The translations under genes and the position numbers were made by a program. From Capra hircus (lineage: Eukaryota; Chordata; Mammalia; Artiodactyla; Bovidae), in contig NC_030822.1 of the NCBI RefSeq assembly GCF_001704415.2, forward strand, positions 54,057,345-54,121,344: DNA of 64,000 nt. Direction: 5' to 3'. Of the stretch, positions 1-9,834 are shown piece by piece. A model generated the notes under the pieces. That model was not told where the DNA came from and did no database searches. It worked only from the letters and a program-made list of their open reading frames with translations. Position 1 is the stretch's first letter. Every line of letters starts with the position of its first letter.

Positions 1-130
1 ATGAGCAGGAGTTAACCAGGCAAAGCGGTAGGGATACAGGGGTAGAAAGTGGGTTCCCAGTCAGGGAGTGTCATGTGCAAAGGCCAGGATGCAAGAGGAA
101 GTATGACCCGCCCGCTATGATGGTTAATTG
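1..130 (-). repeat. possible L2 LINE fragment
   Basis: The phrase 'catgtgcaaaggcc' preceded by 'gggatacaggggt' resembles the reverse complement of the L2 3' region, where a 'ggcctttgcactggctgttcc'-like stretch is typical. The match is short and diverged, so this is a weak family call. It is cut by the window edge. Confidence 0.35.
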
Positions 131-255
131 AAGAGACTCCTGTTTTCATGAAACAGGATATGTTTTATCAGGAACTCCTGGAAGTGGTTCCTCTATCTTG
201 TCTACGAATAAAATAAGAATAGGTAATAGTAATGGTAATAGATAACAGCTCCGAT

Positions 256-457
256 TTGTTTTTTAATATTATAAAAAAGTTATTATTTGGCTGCACTGGG
301 TCTTAGCTGCGGCATGCAGGATCTTTTTCAGTTGTACCGTGAAGACTCCTAGTTGTGACATATGGGGGCAGGGATCTAGTTCCCTGAGCAGGGATTGAAC
401 CCAGGCCCCCTGAGTTGAAAGCTCAGAGTCCTAGCCGCTGGACCACCAGGGAAGTCC
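256..457 (-). repeat. CHR-type tRNA-Glu SINE
   Basis: The copy shows 'ttatttggctgcactgggtctta' at its tail side and ends in the diagnostic 'accaccagggaagtccc', the reverse complement of the CHR head. It is flanked by an imperfect TSD, cagctccgat at 246-255 and cagctctgat at 458-467. The family is shared by Cetruminantia. The tRNA-like part is not a working tRNA. Confidence 0.85.
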
Positions 458-512
458 CAGCTCTGATCCACTTACTAACTACGACTTAGGCACTGTACTA
501 ATTTCTTTTCAT

Positions 513-694
513 GAAGTGAAAGTCGCTTAGTTGTGTCTGACTCTTTGCGACCCCATGGACTATACAGTCCATGGAATTCTCCAGGCCAGAATACTGGAGT
601 GGGTTGCCTTTCCCTTCTCCAGGGGATCTTTCCAACTCAGGGATCCAACCCAGGTCTCCCACATTGCAGGCGGATTTTTAACCAGCTGAGCCAC
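513..694 (-). repeat. Bov-tA SINE with 13-bp TSD
   Basis: This is the reverse complement of the Bov-tA consensus: a 'tgtgtctgactctttgcga' start, 'ccatggactatacagtcc', 'tccaggccagaatactgg', and an 'aaccagctgagcc' end. It is flanked by a perfect 13-bp TSD, aatttcttttcat, at 500-512 and 695-707. It inserted into the MIR, which resumes at 708. Confidence 0.93.
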
Positions 695-942
695 AATTTC
701 TTTTCATATGTAAGTTCCAATCCTTTCAGCAGCCCTACAGAGAGGATATAAAATTCACATTTAAAGTTAGGAAATTAGAGCTCAGGAAAAATCAAGGAAT
801 CGCCTAGAGTCACACATCTAAGAAGCGCGGACGGTGGGTTTCAAGCCCACAACTACCCCATTCTAACACCAGTGTCTTGCCAGCAGTGCTTTGAGTAGGA
901 AGTTTTGGGGGTATCAACACGTTTTGGGGAGACATGGCTCCT

Positions 943-1160
943 ACCAGGTGGTGCTACTGGTAAAGAATGTGCCTGCCGATGCAAGAAGCCTAAGAGACTT
1001 GGGTTTGATCCTTGGGTTGGGAAGGTCCCCTGGACGAGGGAACGGCAACCCACTCCAGTATTCTTGCCTGGACAATCCCATGGACAGAGGAGCCTGGTGG
1101 GCTATAGTCTGTAGGGTCTCAAAGAGTTGGACACGACTGAAGTGACTTAGCACGCGCACA
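943..1160 (+). repeat. Bov-tA SINE
   Basis: A plus-strand copy runs from 'ccaggtggtgctactgg' through 'ccactccagtattcttgcc', 'catggacagaggagcctgg' and 'gttggacacgactgaagtg' to a short CA-rich tail. The flanks 'acatggctcc' and 'acacggcttcc' form a plausible degraded TSD. Two small open frames here are SINE-derived. Confidence 0.92.
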
Positions 1161-1811
1161 CACACGGCTTCCTGCCGTGTCCCTTAGAGAGAGAGGAAAG
1201 CGTGGTACGCCCATCCTGGCCCTCCCCAGATGGACGGCCGGAGCCTGCTGGAAGCCGTTTCCTTGGCTGGGAGGGGAGGGGCAGGTGTAGAGACAATTTC
1301 TGAGGAAAATAAGTCTGATTAGTGTGTTCCTACATGCTGAGTTACTGGGTCTCAGGTGCTGGTTTTTGCTAATCCCAATACATTGGGAATTGTTTAATAG
1401 GATTTTTCCTTTTAATTAAAATATGATAATGAAACCTACTGCTTCACTCTTAAAAAGGAATACTTGAAAATACTTACCTATTCCCCAGATGTCTGGCTAG
1501 GAGAAACATGGGTGTAATTTTATTCACTGTAGCCATAATGCCAGCAAAGGGCTCAGCTTTTCCTCAGACACGCTGCCCCCCATCAGTATCACAGGAACCA
1601 GTTCTGATTCCTCCCCTACCTGCCAGGACAAGGCCTGGCTTCGGGGAGCAGGGCACTGGCTATGATTTGGGTGTGCACAGAAGAGAAATTACAAAAGCCC
1701 CTGCATCGGAATACAGTTTGGTTGGCTACTCTTTGGAAGGGGTAGGGATGAAAGAAAGGAAGGGTGGGGAGCCCAGAGAAGGGGGTCAACCCTGGAACAA
1801 GTTGTTTGAAT
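1161..1811. other. unique sequence, no gene seen
   Basis: No repeat or gene was recognised. About 1300-1460 is AT-rich ('gtctgattagtgtgttcc', 'cttttaattaaaatatg') and has the look of unique, possibly constrained DNA. The 118-codon open frame at 1508-1864 runs into the hAT element that follows, so it is not credible as a gene. Confidence 0.6.
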
Positions 1812-2002
1812 CAGGGGTCCCCAACCCCCAGGATCTAATGCCTGATGATCTGAGGTACAGCTGATGTGATAGTCATAGAAATAAATACACAATAAATGTG
1901 ATGCCCTTGAATCAACCCAAAACCATTTCCCTCACCCCGGTCCCTGGAGAAACTGTCTTCTGTGAAATCAGTCCCTGGTCCCAAAAGGGCTGGGAACCAC
2001 TG
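1812..2002. mobile_element. hAT-type DNA transposon remnant
   Basis: Both terminal inverted repeats are visible: caggggtccccaaccc at the left end and gggctgggaaccactg at the right, 13 of 16 positions complementary. The flanking octamers (gtttgaat, ctttaaac) could be a decayed 8-bp hAT target duplication. The body matches a non-autonomous mammalian hAT I know by sight but cannot name safely. No transposase is present. Confidence 0.75.
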
Positions 2003-3314
2003 CTTTAAACGATCTGAGCCTCCACTACTTCCTCTGTTCCCCGAAGGAGGTTTCCACGATTGTAACCCAGTTTCGGCTAAAGTGACCTTTCCGAGTCAAC
2101 ATCGCGACTTTGCTGTATCATCACCTCCTCTCTTGCGTGTCGTAAAGGATGGATTCTTCTTTTTCCCATTTCTTCTCTTAGATCCTCTGCTCTTCTCTCC
2201 CACCGCCGTCCATCTCCTTCGTGCCTTCTCTCTTCCTTCCCCTCTTCTTCTGGGCCCCTCTGTCCTCCCTTTTCCTCTTTCCCTTCCCTTCTCCCCTCTC
2301 CCAGACACAGCCATTCCAAAGCTCACCCTTGTTCCTTCCCCTGAGCCCCCAGGGCATTCTGGCAAAGGGAAACTGACAAGTGAGTCACAGGAATTTTTTT
2401 AAAAAGCGGTTGGGAAGTTCTGCATTTAAAGCCATAAAACCCAACCACCGGCACCACTTCCCTCGTATACCCGTGATTCGGGCGCTGTGGAAAACAACCC
2501 ACAGCTTGCTGCATTCCTGACCAGCCAGGGATGAAATGGTAAGACCGAATTTGCCCGGAAAGCATGGGCAGACGGAGCTGGGCTGGCTCTCCCCCTCCCC
2601 CAGCCCTCTCTCTGCCCTCCCCCTCCCCTCCTGTGCACCAAACCGAATGTGATTGTTTGCTGCCGCGGAACATCAAAGAGCAGAATTGCTTAAGAAGAAA
2701 ATATCAGGGTTATGCATTCGAGAGCAGCCTGAGCTTCCAGTAACCTTAGGGACCGCACATCCATCTTTAATCAGCCCCCATAAGGGTGATTTGCTCACTG
2801 TTGAACAGCCTGTCGGGGGCTCGGTGGGTGGCAGGCATGGCCTTGCCAGCCAAGGGAGGAGAGGGTTTATGGCTTGGCCACATTGCTGCCTGTACCTGGT
2901 TACAGCCCAGACGAAATCCGACTTCAAGGCCCCTTTATAACCAGGGGCCTTGCTTGGCTTTCCAGAGGTATCCCACTGCAGCTCCCTCGGGGACCAGGAG
3001 AGGAGAGCCCAGCTCCTGTGACTAGCCAGGCTCAGGAACCACCCAACTCTGATCTGTGACAAAGATCAGCCTTGAGGGGCAGGCGGCCACCTTGCAGAGG
3101 AACCCAGATGTTGGTGAGAGTTGGAAGGGCTGGCGAGAGGGAAGAGGATTTGCAAGTGGAGGTGGCTTTGGGGCCCAGCTGAGCAGCCACGGCCACCAGA
3201 GCAATTCCAGGCAGCACAGACTCCGGGCCCTGAGCAACTTGGATGAAGCCTGCAGGCCTGCAGCATCTTATATAGTTTGTTACCTTTTCCTGATCTTCTA
3301 AATAAAGCCTCACA
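2003..3314. other. unique, GC-rich block with pyrimidine tracts
   Basis: No gene was recognised. Position 2155-2310 is strongly CT-rich on the plus strand, and 2590-2640 is a second CT tract. Position 2395-2790 keeps several CpGs ('cccgtgattcgggcgctg', 'gctgccgcggaacatc') among AT-rich words and looks unlike decayed repeat. It is a candidate regulatory element (see findings). The open frames here are low-complexity. Confidence 0.55.
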
Positions 3315-3500
3315 TAGGAGCTGGAAGGAGCATTCAAGATGGCCTGTTCTACCAAGCCAGGCAGAAAGGAGTGCCAGGGCAGTGTGATGCCACAGCATGG
3401 AAGCAGAGGCTGAGAAGGGTGTAGTGACACCTGAGTGTCACACAGTTAGTGACAGTCTGGCCCGGAATGGGTCTGCCTGAGTCCCGCTGGCCCGCTTCCT
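3315..3500 (-). repeat. MIR3/Ther-2-like SINE
   Basis: The order 'gagctggaaggagcattcaag', 'agaggctgagaagg', 'tgtcacacagttagtgaca', 'tgggtctgcctgagtccc' follows the reverse complement of the MIR3/Ther-2 core. It is strongly diverged, so the family call is tentative. Confidence 0.5.
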
Positions 3501-3624
3501 GTTTAATATGGGACAGCCTTTGAGACCTCCAGGGTGCCAGCCCACAAGAAGCACAACCCCATCCATGTTCCCCCATGCTTCCAGGAAGCCTTGTACAAGA
3601 GCAGAACTATCTTCTTTCTCTGTC

Positions 3625-3830
3625 CCTTGCTGCTCTGTTAGAGCCCTTGCCCCGATCCGTCCCATTTCAGGATTCTCTAGATGTATAATTGCCTTCCCTG
3701 CTCGACTGTAATTTCCCCAAGGCAAGGCTCAGACTTTATTCATCATCACATCACTCGCAATGCCCAGCACACGGCATGGCACACCATAGGCTACTGGTAG
3801 ATGTTCATTGAACTTGAATTTGAACCTTTC
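3625..3830 (+). repeat. L2 LINE 3' end
   Basis: This is a plus-strand L2 tail: 'ctcgactgtaatttcccc', 'aaggcaaggctcagactttat', 'caatgcccagcacacggc', 'ggtagatgttcattgaa'. It matches the usual 'aactgtaagctcc ... gcacatagtaggtgctcaataaa' layout. Confidence 0.7.
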
Positions 3831-4787
3831 CCATTGCTTCCCCGCCTTGCTCATGGTACCCCTCTGAGCACAGGTCAGTGTCAACCTATGCCAAAGTGTC
3901 TGACCCTCCCTTCTATGCACAGAGCCCCAGTTAGTGAGCGTGAGAGTCCGGAAGACAAGAAGGGTCAGTGCCGTTAAACAGCCAGGTGGCTCTGTACCTT
4001 CCCCTCGCCCTCCAGGAGGACGAGCTTCCGTTTGCCGTGTTGAATTTTGAAGAGACAAGTGTCTTCCCCGACCCTTCAATCCCGAGGAGGGATTTGCACT
4101 TTGATTATTTTTGAAAACAGGTTTGTGTAAAATTTGATTTGAGAAAACATTCTTCTCCCACACGCTGAAGGATTGAGGGTCTGTAATCCCTCTCAAATCA
4201 CCCAGACGAGGTTGGTATTGCAATGTCGGCATCAGAGCTAACAAAGGGGGATTAGCAAGGAAAATTCTACGTGAAAACCTGCCACGTGCTGAAGGCTTTC
4301 AGTCCAAAGCAGATAAGATAGGTACAGCCAAGCCATTTTTAACCCAGTTTTTAGAGCACCCAGAGCCCTCCTTCTGCATTGACAGGGAGCAAGGGCTGGA
4401 TTTAGTTGCGTCTGTATCTTCCCTGGCCCTCTGGCCCTCGCAGCTGGGAGACCCGTTTTTAGTGGGAGGACAAGGGTCCCCTTCTCTGAAGAGTGGCTGG
4501 ACCCCAGGCTGGCGGAGGTGTCTCCTGCTGGACCTCTTAGCCGACGGGTACCTGGATTCCCACAGGCCACCAGGTGATACTGACTTCCCAGCAGCCTACC
4601 CCTCTTGGTACAGTTGTCACCCCAAATGCTAGATGCTTTGTGTTGTCTTTTCTGATCAGGAGGCTGAAGGACAAGGTGGTATTGTCTCCAGCAAAGTTAA
4701 GATGCTTAGCACCCACCTGGATCAGCCTGCTCCTGAGCCTGGTGGGAAATCTGACTTTGAAGTAGACACTCCCTATTAGAGTAAACA
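3831..4787. other. unique sequence
   Basis: No repeat or gene was recognised. Position 4080-4340 contains AT-balanced, complex sequence ('actttgattatttttgaaa', 'ctctcaaatcacccagacg', 'cagataagataggtac') and is a candidate conserved element. The 171- and 110-codon minus-strand open frames lack any recognisable domain and are probably chance. Confidence 0.5.
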
Positions 4788-5155
4788 TAGGCAAGTTAAT
4801 CTGTATAAGCTTCAGCTTCCTTTTTAACTTTTTATTTTATATTGGAGTATAGTCCATTAACAATATTGTGATCATTTCAGGCGGACAACAAAGGGATTCA
4901 ACCATATGTATACATGCCTCCATTCTCCCGCAAACCCCCCTCCCATCTAGGCTGCCACATAGCATCGGGCAGGGCTCCCTGTGCTCTAGAGTGGCTCCTT
5001 GTTGGCGTTCCGCTTTAAATATTTAGCTTCCTTTTCTTTCATAGACAGTGTCTGCCTCTAGCTTTGTTGGGAGAATTTAATGAGATGATACATGTAGAGC
5101 CCTTCTCATGGTGCCTGGCACATAGTAAGTGCTTACTAAATGGGTAGTGATGGTT
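4788..5155 (+). repeat. MIR SINE split by an L1 fragment
   Basis: The left part (to 4824) reads 'gcaagttaatctgtataagc' and the right part (from 5024) reads 'gggagaatttaatgagatg', 'tgcctggcacatagtaagtg'. Together they form one plus-strand MIR core and tail, interrupted by an L1 3' fragment with TSD. Confidence 0.75.
4825..5023 (-). mobile_element. L1 3' end (cetartiodactyl type), 5'-truncated
   Basis: 'ttttatattggagtatagtcc' is the reverse complement of the 'actatactccaataaaa' L1 tail, and the body continues with 'catatgtatacatgcctcc' and 'gggctccctgtgctctaga'. The 11-bp TSD agcttcctttt at 4814-4824 and 5024-5034 defines the insertion. It is a short, dead copy. Confidence 0.85.
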
Positions 5156-5955
5156 ACTCTGAACTAGTATTGCTCTTACATATGGAGAAATTGAAGGGAG
5201 AGAGATTCACGTTAGCCTGAATTTTTTGAAAATTCTTGGGTTCATTCCCTTCAACAAAGTCCAGCTATCGGCCACATGCTGGACCTGTGTCATGAAACTC
5301 AATGTAAGTGTTGGCCACCCCCAGAGTGACTTTGTGAGCCCTTGTCTTTTGACCAAATTGCCTGGTGGCATGTCAGCTCTCAGAACCAATCCCTTTGATG
5401 ACCTGCTCCCTGCTAGGGTAAGGGGTTCAGGCTGGTAAGGGGGTGGAAAGGTTTAGACGAGAAGGCTTTGAGGAGACACAGTGCCTGCCTTCAGCTGCCT
5501 AAAGGCCCAGGAGGAGGCAGAACCAGTGCCAAGGGGTGGGGGTTGGAGACATCCGACTGTTTACTGTAACCTGACCACTCAAGTGGCCTGAGGACACTGG
5601 CCTCTCTGGAGAGGTGGTGAGCTTCCCACCCTTGGGAGCATCTCAGACTGCATGTGGCTAGCCTGTGATAACCAGGCTGTAGAAGGCGTCACTCTCTGGA
5701 GTAGAGGCTGCAGCAAGTTTACTTCTAGCGTCCCTCCAACAGTGCATCAGGCCCCAGGGCTGTGCCCTCTCTAGGCTACAAATGAGACACTTCGGTGCCT
5801 CCGCACGGCTCCCTCCAGCCAGCTCCTCTGTCTATAGACCCTCCCCCTCTGCTTGGGGGCTTCTCCCCAGGGTCAGGGACCAGGTTGCTGTCCTCTGTCA
5901 CCCCAGAGCTTAGCTCAGGGACTGGCCACAGGAGAAGGCTGAGGAAAAGCCTCAA
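5156..5955. other. unique sequence, nothing recognised
   Basis: Moderately GC-rich DNA with no repeat family I recognise and no convincing reading frame, splice signals or palindromes. Confidence 0.5.
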
Positions 5956-5969
5956 AAGTGGAGGTTGTT

Positions 5970-6452
5970 AGTCCAGGTTAGATGCATGAGGCAGGATGCT
6001 TGGGGCTGGTGCACTGGGATGACCCTGAGGGATGGGATGGGGAGGGAGGTGGGACGGGGGGTCGGGATGGGGAACACATGTACACCCATGGCTGATTCAT
6101 GTGAATGTATGGCAAAAACCATCACAATATTGTAAAGTAATTCAGTTCAGTTCAGTTCAGTCACTCAGTTGTGTCCGACTCTTTGCAACTCCATGAACCA
6201 CAGCACACCAGGCCTCCCTATCCATCACCAACTCCCAGAGTCCACCCAAATCCATGTCCATTGAGTTGGTGATGCCCTCCAGCCATCTCATCCTCTGTCA
6301 TCCCCTTCTCCTTCTGCCCTCAATCTTTCCCAGTATCAGGGTCTTTTCCAATGAGTCAGCTCTTTACATCAGGTAGCCAAAGTATTGGAGTTTCAGCTTC
6401 AACATCAGTAATTAGCCTCCAATTAAAATAAATTAAAAAAAAAATTTTTTTT
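5970..6452 (+). mobile_element. 5'-truncated L1 3' end holding a Bov-A SINE
   Basis: The left part (5970-6142) reads 'tggggctggtgcactggg', 'gatggggaacacatgtac', 'ggcaaaaaccatcac'. The right part (6407-6452) is 'ttagcctccaattaaaat' plus a poly(A). This is the 3' UTR of a ruminant L1. A 14-bp TSD, aagtggaggttgtt, lies at 5956-5969 and 6453-6466, so target-primed insertion is clear. Confidence 0.9.
6143..6406 (-). repeat. Bov-A/ART2-like SINE (BovB-related)
   Basis: It starts with (ttcag)n and 'tgtgtccgactctttgcaac', then follows 'caggcctccctatccatcac', 'ccatccagccatctcatcc'-like and 'agtattggagtttcagctt', the reverse of the BovB-derived SINE. It inserted into the L1 tail; the short repeat agtaatt at 6136-6142 and 6407-6413 is the likely TSD. 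Confidence 0.85.
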
Positions 6453-6509
6453 AAGTGGAGGTTGTTGGAGGTTAGATGGGCAAATATTTGTCTTAAGAAC
6501 ACCCAAACA

Positions 6510-6612
6510 CACAGTCGCACACATGTATCTGTACACACACACATACATGCACACATATGTGCATACATGTCCACACATGCACACACAGACACACATGCAC
6601 AACACACAGAAG
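6510..6612. repeat. imperfect CA/CATG-rich microsatellite
   Basis: About 100 bp of ACAC, ACATGC and ACATGT words, alternating purine-pyrimidine throughout and so prone to slippage and possibly Z-DNA. The Cys/Val-rich open frames on the minus strand are its translation. Confidence 0.85.
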
Positions 6613-7174
6613 CTCACTAAAATAGTTGCCTGCCCCTGATGACTGATATTCTGATATATTCTTTCCTGATAAACAATGTTCTCTTCCTTCGGGCTTCTTT
6701 CAACATACAAATGTCCCCAGAGACTGCGCTTTAGGCTGAACTGACTGCCTTTTTCTAGTCTCTGAGCATCCTGGGGTCCAGTACTGGGCCATGAAATAAT
6801 AGCCTGGACATGATGACTGTTGCTTGTGAATACTGGCTGGGCTGCAGCTCTGGGGGTCTCCTCCTGGGCTTCCTAGGAAGCACAGGGTGTAGAAGCAGGT
6901 GAGGTCCTGCTTCCAGAAGCCCTGCTGGAGCCCCTCCCCTGGTCCAGCAGGGCAGGTGTCTGCAGGAGAGCTCTCAGATGGGCCCATCCTCTCCGCTGAG
7001 CGAGGATAAACGGGGCAGCAGCAAAAGGCCCAGGAACCCTGGTGGGGGGCTCCTCCTGGATGGACCTCCAGCCAGAGGGCTCTGGGGTGGGCAGGGTGTC
7101 TTTCCAAGGGCCCCTTCCTTGCCTGTCACCCATCCCTGCCCCACCTCTGACACCAGAGCTCTCCTGCCTATAAA
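6613..7174. other. unique GC-rich sequence
   Basis: No repeat was recognised. Overlapping open frames on both strands (up to 135 codons, minus) are Pro/Gly/Ser-rich and frame-ambiguous. This is typical of GC-rich non-coding DNA. Confidence 0.5.
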
Positions 7175-7405
7175 ATATAAATGGCTCTCATTTACTGAGT
7201 GCCTGTGATGTGCCAGCCACCCTTCTGAGCACATTATGTGCCCTATTTCATTTAGTCATCTCAACGCTGGGACTTCAGTGCTGGTTTCCCAGTTTTATAG
7301 ATGAGGGAACAGGCCCACAGTAGTCATATGACCTGCTCAAGGTTGTACATCTGGGAAGCAGATCAGAGCGGGAATTTGAACCAGACACTCTTCTCCGATT
7401 GTGCT
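7175..7405 (-). repeat. MIR SINE
   Basis: 'tctcatttactgagtgcctg', 'gatgtgccagccacc', 'tttatagatgagggaaca' and 'atctgggaagcagatcag' follow the reverse MIR consensus from tail to head. It ends directly at the 53-bp tandem duplication. Confidence 0.85.
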
Positions 7406-7511
7406 CTAAAGCAGTCAAATATGGACGATGTGTAGGACAAACTCCTCTCTCCCAGGGCCTAAAGCAGTCAAATATGGACGATGTGTAGGACAAACTCCTC
7501 TCTCCCAGGGC
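7406..7511. repeat. perfect 2 x 53-bp tandem duplication
   Basis: Positions 7406-7458 and 7459-7511 are identical base for base; the unit begins ctaaagcagtc and ends cccagggc. It lies exactly between two oppositely oriented MIRs. With no mismatch, it must be recent, polymorphic, or an assembly slip. Confidence 0.97.
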
Positions 7512-7514
7512 CTA

Positions 7515-7670
7515 GCATCTGGAGCCCAGATGCCTGTTTTCAGACCCTGGCTCCACGCTCTGCCTGCTCTGTAAGCTTGGGCAGTGTAGTTGCCCCTCTC
7601 TGCCTCAGTCTTCGAACCTATAAATTGGGGGCAACACCATTCTTATTTCTCATGGCTGCTGTGAGCCTTG
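7515..7670 (+). repeat. MIR SINE
   Basis: A plus-strand MIR: 'tctggagcccagatgcctg', 'cagaccctggctccacgc', 'cctctctgcctcagtcttc', 'aacctataaattgggg'. It is oriented away from the MIR at 7175-7405, giving an inverted pair about 110 bp apart. Confidence 0.8.
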
Positions 7671-9582
7671 GTGCAGCGGGGCCATCAGTTTCTGCCAGAC
7701 CAAGCATGTGGTCACATGGGTTAGTGGTAGCAGAGACATAGCCCGGACCTCCCTTAGCCCTTGTGGGAAGCCGCTTGGCAGGGTGGGCTGTGTGCCTCCT
7801 GCCCTCCAGACCCCGTCACCCCCACCCACCCCAGTGTGTTCTACCAAGCCTTCACCTGAAATGGCAGGACTTGCTGCAGGGTCTTAAGAGTGGAGATCTA
7901 CACGGCTCCCTGGCCTCTGAGCTGAGCAGATGTGTGTTTTGTTTGTTAGGCCAATTAGCAGCAGGCCTATTAAGTGCATTCAATGACCCATCCACAGGCC
8001 ATGTGGCTGGGCCCCCTTTGGCCTGTCTTGCTGTCTCTTCTCTCTTTCCAGCAAGCTCGGGGACTGTGAGAAGGAGGACAGAGGGGCCCCGGGGTGGGAG
8101 ACGTTACCCCCGTGCCCTGCCGCAGTGCCGGGAGGGTGGGGGAGCAGTCTGGCCACTGTTCCACCCGACTCTGAGTGAGTCTCTGCAGTCAGTTGTCCCC
8201 CGCCTCAATTTGCCGTCCCCCCAGTCCCGTGAGGCTGCACTGGGCTCTCTTCTCTTCTTTCTCGCTTCCCTCCCCTCCCCCACATTTCAGAGCCTCTGCT
8301 GCGTCTCCCCAACCGGCTCGGTGTCTTCCATTGTCTGTGTCTGTCACTTGCCGTTTCCGCGGCTCCCTCTGCCTGTCTAGGCCCCTCTGGCTGCTGCCTC
8401 CTGGGTGGGAAGAGCGCTGTCTTCTGTCCCCAGGGCTCCCTGGGGGCTGTCCCAGGTCCCAGAGCAGGCCTCCCGCTGGCACGTGGCCACCCACACGCCC
8501 AGCCCAGCCCGGGGCTCAGCCTGGCAGCCATCAGCTCTGCGGCCCCCTGGCTCAGGGAGGAGTAACCTTGGAGCTTCCTGGCCCAGTCTTCCCAGCAGTC
8601 ATGCAGACCTCTTAGAAAAGACCCAGAGGGATAACTGGGGGCGCTGGGGTCTTGGCACCAGGGAAGCTGCCTGGCCAGAGGCACTTGCCTGTCAGCATCG
8701 CTGAGCCTCCAAACCAGACCTCACACCCCCGGGGTACCCAGCACAGACACATCCCCCTCCCCGCTTCCAGAGTATGACCTATATCAGTAAAAACCCCTAG
8801 ACCTCCTCTCTGTGGAGCAGATTTACACTTGAAGTAGAGCTGATTCTTCTTCATCTTTTTTTTTTAATCTCTAGGTCTATATTTTTGGGTTTTTTAAGCC
8901 TCATTAGCACTGATCAATCTGCCGTTTCTAATTTCCATCTGAGTCTGGAAAGTGCATGTTCCATGTGGGTTTGCCATGCTCGGGGCCAGGCTGGGGCCAC
9001 TCTGGAGGGACTTGGAGGGACTTTAGCAGATGGAGCAGGAGCAGGACTGATGTGATAGCCACACAGGTATATGTGACTGCAGGGAAGAGGCAGAAGCACT
9101 GCGTGGGAAACCAAGTAGTGACCTAGCTAGGCATGGAGAAGACACACCAGACCTGAACTCAGAAAGTGGAAGAAAAGAAAGGTAGATGGATGGATGGGCG
9201 AGGCTTTGTGGAGGTATGTGCATCCTGGGAAGGCCAGGTGAGCAGGCTGGGAGAACCTCTGCAAGGAGGTGGCCTGGGGGGACGCCAGGCTGGGTAGGCA
9301 GTCAGGTCCTGTCTGGGAGCAGGCAGCCTGGGAGAAGTCAGCCTGGAACCAAGGGGAGAGGAGTAAATGGTCAAAGAAAGGAAGAAGTGTGTGGAAGAGG
9401 GTCTGTGCAGGCACAGGTGGGTCTCGTGTCAGGAGCCTAGCTGTTCTTCAAGCAATCTGGCCCCTGTGCTGGAGATACGTGGCCATGTGAGGAGCCCCTC
9501 CAGGCCAGCTGAAGGGTGCTTAGAAGTTGGCAACGGATCAGCTGTTGCGGGCAAGAGAGGAAAAATCAAAGCAAGCCAGAAT
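7671..9582. other. GC-rich unique block, no confirmed gene
   Basis: The longest open frame (7763-8380 plus, 205 codons) is Leu/Pro/Ser-rich without a recognisable domain, and competing frames are open on both strands. It is likely compositional. About 7895-8010 ('gccaattagcagcaggcc', 'tattaagtgcattcaatg') looks conserved. A very strong splice-acceptor-like tract ends at 8290. About 8860-8950 is AT-rich unique DNA. Confidence 0.5.
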
Positions 9583-9785
9583 AATAAAAGCTGACATGAA
9601 TTGAGTGCTTACTACATGAAGGACACCAACACAATCTTGGTATCATCATCCCCATTTTACAGATGAGGAAAATAACCCTGAGATGGTCAGTGTGTTGCTC
9701 AAGGATTTGCATCTGGGAAGCAGAGGCTGGAATGTGAACAGGAAGACTGACATCAGAGTCCAGGCTCTTAGTCATGACATCTAAG
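9583..9785 (-). repeat. MIR SINE
   Basis: 'aaaagctgacatgaattgag', 'tgcttactacatgaaggac', 'ccccattttacagatgagg' and 'gtccaggctcttagtca' follow the reverse MIR consensus over most of its length. Confidence 0.85.
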
Positions 9786-9834
9786 TTAGTCTAAGGTCTG
9801 AAATCCAAGAAACGCAATAAGAAGTTTATACTGA

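Larger units (their letters stand above)
215..870 (-). repeat. MIR SINE split by two younger SINEs
   Basis: Three pieces (about 215-255, 468-512 and 708-870) join into one minus-strand MIR. Read in order they give the 'aataat..acag' tail, the 'cttaggcactgtacta' piece and the 'ggaaattagagctcaggaa' to 'agagtcacac' body. The pieces are separated by a CHR SINE and a Bov-tA SINE, each with its own target-site duplication. The MIR is therefore the oldest layer. Confidence 0.8.

Noticed and set aside
1962..2402. 146-codon open frame, plus strand
   Set aside because: Translation of a hAT end and a pyrimidine tract (Pro/Leu/Phe/Ser runs).
7763..8380. 205-codon open frame, plus strand
   Set aside because: Leu/Pro/Ser-rich translation of GC-rich DNA with other frames also open on both strands; no domain recognised.
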